Shown here piece after piece: positions 7,254 through 14,814 of a DNA stretch of 64,000 bases. A program made the position numbers and the translations under genes. The notes under the pieces were generated by a model that had not been told where the DNA came from, searched no databases, and was given only the letters and a program-made list of their open reading frames with translations. Each line of letters starts with the position of its first letter. Positions within the stretch are counted from its first letter, which is position 1. This stretch comes from Streptomyces sp. NBC_00448 (GTDB lineage Bacteria > Actinomycetota > Actinomycetes > Streptomycetales > Streptomycetaceae), in contig NZ_CP107913.1 of the NCBI RefSeq assembly GCF_036014115.1, forward strand, positions 9,318,501-9,382,500, written 5' to 3'.

Positions 7254-8564
7254 GTGGCTCTGACAGATGATGCGGAACGCCTCGGCGTGCACAGTGTCGC
7301 GCGGCTGGTCCACCGTGAGCTGCGCTGGAAGTTCCGCGAGCAGCACGAGTCGGACTTCGGCATCGACGCCATGATCGAGATCGCCGACGACGGCCGCCCC
7401 ACCGGCCAGCTGATCGCGCTACAGATCAAGAGCGGGAAGAGCTACTTCCGCACGTCCGCCTCGGATCAGGCGGGCTGGGTCTTCCGGGCCGACACGCGGT
7501 TGCTCGACTACTGGCTCGACCACGCGCTGCCCGTCGTCGTGGTGCTCTACGACCCGGGGTCGCGGGCCGCGTTCTGGCAGCACGTCACCGCGGACCGGGC
7601 AGAACTCGCCGGTACCGGCTTCCAGATGACCATCCCGGCGCGGCACCGGCTGGACGGTTCGGCCGCGGCGGCACTGCGGGCGATCTCCAAGAGCCCGCCG
7701 CACTCGGTGAAGTTCCAACTGCTCGACCAGTTGCGGGAGACCCTCGGCGCCGACCACCCGGAGACCCTGGAAGCGGCGGACGAACTGGCCGACGCCCTGG
7801 CCGGGGTCGGCGACGTGCAGGTGGCGCGCGACATCGCCGAGGACACGTTCACCCGCCGGCGGCGGGCGTTCGGCGCCGATCACCCGGACACGCTGGACAC
7901 GGCGGACAAGCTGGTGGACGTGCTGGTCGACCTGAGTGACGCCGACGTCGCGCTCGCCCTCGCGGACGACACCTTCTCGCGCTCCCGCAGCTTGCTCGGC
8001 GAGGACGACTACCGCACCGTGGACCGGGCCGAGGCACTCGTCCGGAACCTGTACTGGTCGGGCGCCTACGAACGTGCCCGGACCCTCGGAGCGGACACCC
8101 TCGCCCGCTGTCGAAGGCTGTTCGGAGACAGCGACATCAGGACCGCGCGGTTCGAGGAGCAGTTGGCCGTCATGCTGGCCGGTATGGGCGACGAGGCCGC
8201 CGCCCGGGCGACGCTCCTGCACCGCCTCGACGCGGTGCGCGGCCGGCTGGGCATCGACCACACGCACACCCTGGTCCTGGCGCACAACATGGTGCTCACG
8301 CTTCAGAAACACGGCCACTTGGAGGCTGCGCGGGACGTGGCGCGGGATACCCTCTCACGCCGTCGCCGGGTACTCGGCGCGGACGACTTCCGTACACTGC
8401 GCACCGCCGGCTTCCTGGTGAGCGTCCTGTACGAGTTGGACGACCACGAGGGCGCGCGGAAACTCGGCGAGGACACCCTCACCCGCAGGCGCCGTTCGCT
8501 GGGGCCCGAGCACCCGGAGACCACTTTCCTCGCGGACTTCCTGGCCTCGCTGCCGGACCGCTGA
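7254..8564 (+). CDS. DUF4365 nuclease-like domain fused to TPR repeats
   Basis: A soluble protein of 436 residues. Residues 1-140 form a DUF4365-type domain of the PD-(D/E)XK restriction-endonuclease fold. The signature residues are E32-S33-D34-F35-G36-I37-D38, E42 and Q57-I58-K59-S60 (ALQIKSGKSYF), so the metal-binding Asp/Glu and catalytic Lys positions look intact. Residues 145-436 are about six tetratricopeptide-type units of the actinobacterial LGADHPxTL kind (AFGADHPDTLDTADKLVDVL, SLGPEHPETT). No NB-ARC or other NTPase lies between them. DUF4365 proteins are often found in defence neighbourhoods; a role as sensor-nuclease is inference. The gene is monocistronic, with an inverted repeat over its promoter. 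Confidence 0.8.
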   Translation: MALTDDAERLGVHSVARLVHRELRWKFREQHESDFGIDAMIEIADDGRPTGQLIALQIKSGKSYFRTSASDQAGWVFRADTRLLDYWLDHALPVVVVLYDPGSRAAFWQHVTADRAELAGTGFQMTIPARHRLDGSAAAALRAISKSPPHSVKFQLLDQLRETLGADHPETLEAADELADALAGVGDVQVARDIAEDTFTRRRRAFGADHPDTLDTADKLVDVLVDLSDADVALALADDTFSRSRSLLGEDDYRTVDRAEALVRNLYWSGAYERARTLGADTLARCRRLFGDSDIRTARFEEQLAVMLAGMGDEAAARATLLHRLDAVRGRLGIDHTHTLVLAHNMVLTLQKHGHLEAARDVARDTLSRRRRVLGADDFRTLRTAGFLVSVLYELDDHEGARKLGEDTLTRRRRSLGPEHPETTFLADFLASLPDR

Positions 8565-8731
8565 AGCCGACCGCGGGCGATGGCTTCGGATTCGAGACGT
8601 CGTCGCGCGCATCATGTCCGGCGGTCCGGCGGTCCCGCGGTCCGGCCACCGCGCCGAGGACACGACGCAAGGCAGAGAGCCTCCTCGCCCTTACCGCAAT
8701 CGCCACCAGCCTGATCAACTACCGACGGAAA

Positions 8732-9654
8732 CTAGGCGGAAAGACGTCCAAGTGCGCCACGTAGGAAGGCGTCGCGGCGCTCTTCGAGGACCGGGCGGTC
8801 GAGGTCGGGGCGTCCCTGGTCCTGGATCGCGGACACGAAGCCGGCCATGCGCGGTGGCGTGCTGAGGGCGGCGACGACGTCCCAGTACGCCAGGTCCGCG
8901 ACATCGTCCCGGCCGCCGGATTCCAGGTAGCCGGCCAGCACCGGATCGGCGTGCTCGGGCCCGAACATGAGGGCGGCGTCCAGGCGGATCGGGGCGACGT
9001 CGAGGCCCGGCTCGCCGATGCCGGCGCAGTCCCAGTCCACGAACCCGGTGAGCCTCGTGCCCGTCCACAGCGTGTTCCCCTGCCACAGGTCCCCGTGGAC
9101 GAGCACGGATTCGTGCTCGGGTGTCGCGTGTCCGGCGATCAGTTCCTCGGCCGACGTCAGGAGGTCGCTCGCGCCGTGCTTCCGGCGTTCGGCCGCGAAG
9201 TCCACCAGCTCGATCGGTCGGGTTCGGCGCGGCAGTCGGCCGAGCCTGCTGCCGGGCACACAATGCAGCGTGGCGGTGGCCGCGCCGTACTCCCGAAGCC
9301 GCCCGGGCGTCGGTGCCACGGGGATGCGGCTCTTCCCCTCGATGACCGTGCTCAGCACCGCGAGCGCGCCGCAGTCCTCATCGGTCAGGTCGTGCGCGAT
9401 CAGTGCGGACGTGGGTATGCCGTGCCCGCGCGCTGCTTCGAGCACCGCCGCCTCGATGCGGAACCCGTCACGCTGCTGTTCGTCCTGCGCGTCCCCGATC
9501 CGGAGCACGGCCGAGGTCCCGTCGGCGAGTCGCACCAGCCACGGGCTTCGCCCTCGCGAAGCCCGACCACGTCGGCCACCCGTGAACGCACGTGCTCGGG
9601 CCGCGTCAGCTGCCCAACAGCCCAGTCCAGCACCGGTTCCAGAAGATCGCTCAC
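8732..9654 (-). pseudogene. Aminoglycoside phosphotransferase family, frameshifted
   Basis: Family APH/choline kinase fold. The main frame (8732-9535) carries the catalytic loop VLVHGDLWQGN and the metal-binding VDWDCAG segment. The N-terminus (SDLLEPVLDWAVGQLTRPEH) is encoded in another frame from GTG 9654. The two join cleanly if one C is added to the three-base run at 9543-9545 (minus strand GCCCGTGG, expected GCCCCGTGG), giving EAPWLVRLADG and a normal length of about 307 residues. It is therefore either a one-base deletion or a sequencing error in a homopolymer. Substrate unknown; APH relatives act on antibiotics and on many other metabolites. The neighbouring GNAT gene has the same kind of lesion. 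Confidence 0.75.
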
Positions 9655-9806
9655 AGCTTTGAGACCAGGACCTGCCTACGACAACGCCGTTGCGTCCGGC
9701 CAGGGCCGGGGCGAATCCGGTTTCGGCTCACCAGGGAGGAGCCGCGTTGCCGGGTCCGGCCGCCTGCGTCTTGATCGCTGCCGAGGGCGCTGATTGGCTC
9801 GCGGGT

Positions 9807-10345
9807 ATGACCGAACTCGGACCAGTCCCCTGGCCACCCGCTCCGATCAGGACCGAGCGGCTCGTGCTCCGTGAGCCCGAGGCCCGGGACCGTACGGCCT
9901 TCATCGAGCTGCTCGCCTCGCCCGAGGTGCACACCTACCTCGGGGGCCCCGGCCGCGTGACGAGCTGGAGCGGGAGCTGCCCGAGGTGCCCGAGCGGTGG
10001 CGGGGGAGTTTCGTCGTCGATCTGGACGGGGCGATGATCGGGCAGATCCTGCTCAGGAGGGCATCGGAGCAGCATCGCCCGGCTGCCGCGGGGAAGGCGG
10101 ATCTCGGCTATCTGTTCCTGCCGCGCGCGTGGGGGTTCGGGTACGCCGCCGAGGCGTGCGCGGCGGCACTCGACTGGTTCGACGGCGTCCTTCCCGGCGA
10201 GCCGGTGGCGCTCGCCACCCAGACTGCCAACGCCGGGTCGCTGCGCCTCGCGGCGAAGCTGGGGTTCACCGAGGTGGAGCGGTTCCGGGCCTGGGACGCT
10301 GAGCAGTGGCTCGGCATGCGCTCCCCGGTCACGCCGCGCGATTGA
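9807..10345 (+). pseudogene. GNAT acetyltransferase, frameshifted
   Basis: The product resembles RimJ/RimL-type GNAT acetyltransferases: the N-terminal IRTERLVLREPEARD motif, then GYLFLPRAWGFGYAAEACAA for acetyl-CoA binding, and ANAGSLRLAAKLGFTEVERF at the end. The first 47 residues are in one frame from ATG 9807, and the rest in the next frame. Adding one base after the CCCC run at 9947-9950 restores GGPRPRDELERELPEVPERW and a full-length protein of about 179 residues. A real deletion or a sequencing error are both possible. It is divergent from the frameshifted phosphotransferase. Confidence 0.75.
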
Positions 10346-10474
10346 GCTCGTACGCGCCACCGCACCACCGCACCCCCGCACCCCCGCGCCACCGTGGACC
10401 AGCGGATCGGGGGAGCACACGGCGGCCGCCGACCGGCCCCGCCGAGGTGAGCGTCGGCCCGCCTCGTCACCACC

Positions 10475-10517
10475 GCGCAGGCCGGGGACCGGAAGGTTCC
10501 CGGTCCCCGGCCTGCGC
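10475..10517. terminator. Strong bidirectional terminator hairpin
   Basis: Perfect 18-bp inverted repeat (10475-10492 with 10500-10517) around a 7-nt loop. It sits between the convergent acetyltransferase and aldo/keto reductase genes and should end both transcripts. Confidence 0.8.
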
Positions 10518-10543
10518 CGATACCGGCCAACGCAGCGGCCGGC

Positions 10544-11413
10544 TCAGCCGACCGCGTCGGTCAGCTCCGCGAACTCCGCGTCGGTCAGCTCCAGTCCGGC
10601 CGCCGCGATGTTGTCGTCCAGGTGCGCCACCGAGGACGTGCCCGGGATCGGCAGCATCACGGGGGAGCGGCGCAGCAGCCAGGCGAGGGCGAGCTGGGAG
10701 GGGCTCGCGCCGTGCCGCTCGGCCAGTTCGGCGAGCGGCCCGCCGGGCTTGGCCAGCTCGCCGGTGGCCAGCGGGAACCACGGGATGAAGGCGATGCCCT
10801 GCGCCTCGGCGTGGTCGAGCAGCTTCTCCGCGGAGCGGTTGGCCAGGTTGTACAGGTTCTGCACCGACGCGATCTCGGCGACCGCCCGGGCCGCCTCCAG
10901 CTGGTCCACATCGACCTCGGAGAGCCCGATGTGCGCGATCTTGCCCTCCTCCTGGAGCAGCTTCAGCTCGCCCACCTGCTCCTCCAGCGGCACCTTCGGG
11001 TCGATCCGGTGCAACTGGAAGAGCGGGATACGGTCCAGGCCCAGGTGCCGCAGGCTCATCTCGGCCTGCTGCCGCAGGTATTCCGGCCGCCCGACCGGCC
11101 GCCAGTCGTTCGGCCCGGAACGGGTCAGCCCGGCCTTCGTGGCGATCACCAGGTCCGCCGGATACGGGTGCAGCGCCTTGCGGATCAGCGGCTCGGCCAC
11201 CACCGGCCCGTACGAGTCGGCCGTGTCGATGAAGTCGACGCCCGACTCGACGGCCCGCCGCAGCACGCGCACCGCCTCGTCGGGGTCCTTCGGGTCACCC
11301 CACACCCCGGGTCCGGTCAACTGCATCGAACCGAACCCCAGGCGGGTGACCGGCAGCTCCCCGGAGAGGGAGAACGTCCCGGACGCCTTGGCGGGCTGGG
11401 TCTGCGTGCTCAC
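10544..11413 (-). CDS. Aldo/keto reductase
   Basis: NAD(P)H-dependent oxidoreductase of 289 residues with a TIM-barrel fold. The catalytic tetrad is visible: D63 and Y68 (FIDTADSYGP), K93 (ATKAG) and H135 (FQLHRID). The C-terminal IPGTSSVAHLDDN segment is the cofactor-phosphate-binding region. I chose GTG 11413 because GGAAGGAGC precedes it by about 8 nt on the minus strand; the frame upstream of that is not plausible. A second, divergent reductase starts at 11692, so the two may share a control region. Substrate unknown. The family call is certain. Confidence 0.92.
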   Translation of the reverse strand: MSTQTQPAKASGTFSLSGELPVTRLGFGSMQLTGPGVWGDPKDPDEAVRVLRRAVESGVDFIDTADSYGPVVAEPLIRKALHPYPADLVIATKAGLTRSGPNDWRPVGRPEYLRQQAEMSLRHLGLDRIPLFQLHRIDPKVPLEEQVGELKLLQEEGKIAHIGLSEVDVDQLEAARAVAEIASVQNLYNLANRSAEKLLDHAEAQGIAFIPWFPLATGELAKPGGPLAELAERHGASPSQLALAWLLRRSPVMLPIPGTSSVAHLDDNIAAAGLELTDAEFAELTDAVG

Positions 11414-11648
11414 GATGACATGCTCCTTCCGCGGTTGCCCGGCCTGGCCCGGTGCACACCGCTGGGACGGTCCGTGCGACCGGGTCCGCCCGGTCACGCC
11501 TGCGGAACAACCGCGTACCGGGTGCCCGCTATTCCGGACGCCGGCATTCCGCGAGACGGCATTCCGCATGCCGGACCAGGCGGTTCCACCGGCCCGGACG
11601 TCCGTCTGGTTGCATGGGCAGCGGCATCCACGAAACCGATGGCACACA

Positions 11649-11671
11649 CACGTACGGACAGCACGTACGGA
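11649..11671. promoter_or_regulatory. Direct repeats in divergent reductase promoter
   Basis: Two copies of CACGTACGGA (11649-11658 and 11662-11671), 13 bp apart start to start and each containing the palindrome CGTACG. They lie 21 bp before the start codon at 11692. They could be a regulator site for the divergent pair; this is inference. Confidence 0.35.
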
Positions 11672-11691
11672 TACACCGAGGAGGCGGCCTC

Positions 11692-12663
11692 ATGCGCTTT
11701 ACGCGACTGGGCGCGACCGGTCTTGAAGTGTCGGCGATCAGCCTGGGCTGCATGAGCTTCGGCGAGCCGGACCGCGGCAACCACGAGTGGACCCTCGGCG
11801 AGGACGCGAGCCGGGACCTCATCAAGCGGGCCCTCGACGCCGGGGTGAACTTCTTCGACACCGCGAACGTCTACTCCGCCGGCAGCAGCGAGGAGATCAC
11901 CGGCCGCGCGCTGCGCGACCTCGCCGACCGCGACGAGGTGGTGATCGCCACCAAGGTGCACGGCCGGACCCGGCCGGGACCCAACGGCGGCGGGCTGTCC
12001 CGCAAGGCGATCATGGCCGAGATCGACCACAGCCTGCGCCGGCTCGGCACGGACTACGTGGACCTCTACCAGATCCACCGCTGGGACCACGACACGCCGA
12101 TCGAGGAGACCATGGAGGCGTTGCACGACGTGGTGAAGGCCGGCAAGGCCCGCTACATCGGCGCCTCCTCGATGCACGCCTGGCAGTTCTCGAAGGCGCA
12201 GTACACCGCGGACCTGCACGGCTGGACCCGGTTCTGCTCGATGCAGAACCACTACAACCTGCTCTACCGCGAGGAGGAGCGCGAGATGCTGCCGCTCTGC
12301 GCGGACCAGGGCGTCGGCGTCATCCCGTGGAGCCCGCTGGCCCGCGGGCGGCTGACCCGGCCGTGGGACGAGACCACCGCCCGCGCCGAGACCGACGAGT
12401 TCGGCCGCACCCTCTACCACTCCGACGACCGCGTCGTGGTGGAGCGGGTCGCCGAGGTCGCCGCGGCGCGCGGCATCCCCGCCGCGCAGGTCGCGCTCGC
12501 CTGGATGCACCGCAACCCGGTGGTCACCGCGCCCATCGTCGGCGTCACCAAGGCGCACCACCTGGACGACGCGGTGGCGTCGCTGGAGGTCGAGCTGACC
12601 GACGAGGAGGTGGCCCGGCTGGAGGAGCCGTACGCGCCGCACGCGGTGGCCGGGTTCCACTGA
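11692..12663 (+). CDS. Aldo/keto reductase
   Basis: Oxidoreductase of 323 residues, from a different subfamily than its divergent neighbour and nearer to the Kv-beta/YghZ-like group. The tetrad is D56 and Y61 (FFDTANVYSAG), K88 (ATKVHG) and H129 (YQIHRWD). PIVGVTKAHHLDDAV near the C-terminus is the NADPH-binding segment. Start ATG 11692 follows GAGGAGG by about 8 nt. Substrate not predictable. The downstream DNA contains a heptamer tandem repeat and then a small DUF4236 gene. Confidence 0.92.
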   Translation: MRFTRLGATGLEVSAISLGCMSFGEPDRGNHEWTLGEDASRDLIKRALDAGVNFFDTANVYSAGSSEEITGRALRDLADRDEVVIATKVHGRTRPGPNGGGLSRKAIMAEIDHSLRRLGTDYVDLYQIHRWDHDTPIEETMEALHDVVKAGKARYIGASSMHAWQFSKAQYTADLHGWTRFCSMQNHYNLLYREEEREMLPLCADQGVGVIPWSPLARGRLTRPWDETTARAETDEFGRTLYHSDDRVVVERVAEVAAARGIPAAQVALAWMHRNPVVTAPIVGVTKAHHLDDAVASLEVELTDEEVARLEEPYAPHAVAGFH

Positions 12664-12665
12664 CC

Positions 12666-12721
12666 GTTGGCGGTTGGCGGTTGGCGGTTGCCGGTTGCCG
12701 GTTGCCGGTTGGCGGTCGGCG
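12666..12721. repeat. Heptamer tandem repeat
   Basis: Eight head-to-tail copies of a 7-bp unit beginning 3 bp after a stop codon: three GTTGGCG, three GTTGCCG, one GTTGGCG and one GTCGGCG. It is a microsatellite in the intergenic region and likely to vary in copy number by slippage. Confidence 0.85.
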
Positions 12722-12860
12722 GTCGGACCGGCTCGCCCCGGCCGGGGTCCACGGCCGCGCCCGGAAGCGGCGCGGCCGGTCGGTTCCGGCCGGCCGGCGG
12801 CTGCCGGGGGTGAACGCGGCGGACGCGGGCAGACGGCCACGGGAGACCGAGGAGGCCCTC

Positions 12861-13043
12861 ATGCCCGTGACGTTCCGCAAGTCCTTCCACATCTTCCCCG
12901 GCGTGCGGCTCAACGTGAACCGCAGGTCGCTCTCCCTGACGCTGGGCCGCAAGGGCGCGCACCGCACCTGGTCCACCACCGGCCGCCGCACCACCTCCGC
13001 CGACCTGCCCGGCCCCTTCGGCTACCGCCACACCGAACGCTGA
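12861..13043 (+). CDS. DUF4236 small protein
   Basis: A 60-residue basic protein. FRKSFHIFPGVRLNVNRRSL followed by SLTLGRKGA matches the DUF4236 pattern (short N-terminal beta motif with FRKS, PGVRLN and a glycine turn). ATG 12861 is preceded by GAGGAGG at an ideal distance. Members of this family are small and of unknown function, sometimes fused to membrane segments; none is present here. It probably forms its own transcript. Confidence 0.72.
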   Translation: MPVTFRKSFHIFPGVRLNVNRRSLSLTLGRKGAHRTWSTTGRRTTSADLPGPFGYRHTER

Positions 13044-13071
13044 GGCGCGCCGCGGCCCGAACGGCAGGCGG

Positions 13072-14814
13072 CTACTCCTGGCCGCCGTGCCAGGACGACC
13101 AGAGCGCGGCGTAGGCGCCCCGGGCCGCCACCAGTTCCTCGTGGGTGCCGAGTTCGGTGAGCCGGCCGCCCTCCATCACGGCCACCCGGTCCGCGTCGTG
13201 GGCGGTGTGCAGCCGGTGCGCGATGGCGATCACGGTACGGCCGCGCAGCACGCTCGCCAGCGCGCGCTCGGTGTGGCGTGCGGTGCTCGGGTCGAGCAGC
13301 GCGGTCGCCTCGTCGAGGATCAGCGTGTGCGGATCGGCCAGCACGACTCGTGCCAGGGCGAGTTGCTGGGCCTGCGAACCGTCGGTGCGGTGGCCGCCGT
13401 CGCCCACGGCGGTGTCCAGGCCGTCCGGCAGGTCGCCGACCCAGTCCGCCCCCACGGCCGCCAGTGCCGCGAGCAGTTCGTCGTCCCGCGCGGCGGGCGC
13501 GGCGATCAGCAGGTTGTCCCGGATCGTGCCGAGGAACACGTGGTGCTCCTGGGTGACCAGCACGACATGGCGGCGCAACTGCTCGGGGTCCAGGTCGGCG
13601 ACCGGGACCCGGCCCACGGTCACCGACCCCGCGTGCGGGGCGTCGATCCCCGCCAGCAGCCGGCTCAGCGTGGTCTTGCCGGCACCCGAGGGGCCGACGA
13701 GCGCCAGCCGCTCGCCGGGACGCACGGTCAGATCGACACCGCGCACCACCTCGGCCCCGCCGGCGTAGGAGTAGCGGGCGCCGACGACGTCGATCCGGTC
13801 GTCGACGGGGGAGGGGGCCGCCTGCGGAGCGACCTGCGCGGCCCCGCCCAGGCCCTCGACCCGGGCGAAGGACGCGCTGCTGCTCTGCAACTGCTCGACC
13901 CACATCATGATCGAGTCCAGCGGCTCGGACAGCTGCCGCAGATACAGCGCCGCGCTGACCACCGCGCCCAGGCTCATCACGCCGTGCGCGTGCAGCAGAC
14001 CGCCGACCATCAGCACCGCGACGACCGGGACGACGTACGAGATGTCCACCGCGGGGAAGAACACCGTGCGCAGGTTGAGCGTACGGGTCCGGGCCCGGCG
14101 GGAGACCTCGATCGCGTCCCGGCTCGCCGCCACGCGCCGCTCCTGCAGCCCGAACGCCTCGACCGTCCGCGCGCCGGTGACCGTGGCGGCGAGGATCTCG
14201 GTGACCGCCGAGTTGGCCGCGCCCTCCGCGAGGTAGGCGGCACGCGCCCGGCGCAGGTACCAGCGCAGCGCGAACCAGATCCCGCCCAGGCTGAGCAGGC
14301 CGCAGCAGCCGAGCAGCGGATCGAGCACGAAGACCGCGCCGAGGATGAACAGCGCCTGGACCAGGGCGATCAGCACCTCGGGTGCCGCGTCGCGAAGCGT
14401 GGTACCGACCATGGCCACGTCCGTGGTGCCGCGCGCGGTCAGGTCGCCGCTGCCGGCGCGTTCCACCACCGAGGCCGGCAGGGTCAGCGCGCGGTCGACG
14501 AACTGCTCGCGGACGCGGGCGAGGGTCCGCTCGCCGAAACGGTGGCCGAGGTAGCGGGCGTAGCGCGCGAGCAGGAACTGCGCCGCCGCGAAGAGCAGGA
14601 TGACCAGCGCCAGCCGGTCCACGGCACGCACCTCGCCGCCCTTCTGCACCTCGTCGACGATCCGGCCGACCAGCCACGGCCCGACGAGCCCGGCCGCGGC
14701 GGCCAGCGCGTTGAGGGCGAGTACGGCGGCGAAGGCCCGGCCGTCGGACCGGATCAGCCGCCCCGCCGCCCGCCCCACGGCCGACGGCTCGGCGACCGGC
14801 AGGTGCCCGCTCAT
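13072..14814 (-). CDS. ABC exporter subunit with active Walker A
   Basis: Type IV ABC exporter half-transporter of 580 residues: six-helix membrane domain (about 25-310) followed by an ATPase domain. The Walker A is canonical (GPSGAGKT, 374-381), as are Q422, Walker B LILDEAT (D501, E502) and the switch His533. The ABC signature is not canonical: DGSQAQQ (478-484) stands where LSGGQ is expected. The partner immediately upstream has the opposite defect, so together they make one working and one dead ATP site. The start ATG overlaps the partner's stop codon by one base (TGATG). Substrate unknown; drugs, lipids or peptides are typical. Confidence 0.9.
   Translation of the reverse strand: MSGHLPVAEPSAVGRAAGRLIRSDGRAFAAVLALNALAAAAGLVGPWLVGRIVDEVQKGGEVRAVDRLALVILLFAAAQFLLARYARYLGHRFGERTLARVREQFVDRALTLPASVVERAGSGDLTARGTTDVAMVGTTLRDAAPEVLIALVQALFILGAVFVLDPLLGCCGLLSLGGIWFALRWYLRRARAAYLAEGAANSAVTEILAATVTGARTVEAFGLQERRVAASRDAIEVSRRARTRTLNLRTVFFPAVDISYVVPVVAVLMVGGLLHAHGVMSLGAVVSAALYLRQLSEPLDSIMMWVEQLQSSSASFARVEGLGGAAQVAPQAAPSPVDDRIDVVGARYSYAGGAEVVRGVDLTVRPGERLALVGPSGAGKTTLSRLLAGIDAPHAGSVTVGRVPVADLDPEQLRRHVVLVTQEHHVFLGTIRDNLLIAAPAARDDELLAALAAVGADWVGDLPDGLDTAVGDGGHRTDGSQAQQLALARVVLADPHTLILDEATALLDPSTARHTERALASVLRGRTVIAIAHRLHTAHDADRVAVMEGGRLTELGTHEELVAARGAYAALWSSWHGGQE

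Noticed and set aside
12666..12721. CRISPR-like array
   Set aside because: Seven-bp units are directly adjacent with no spacers, so it is a microsatellite.
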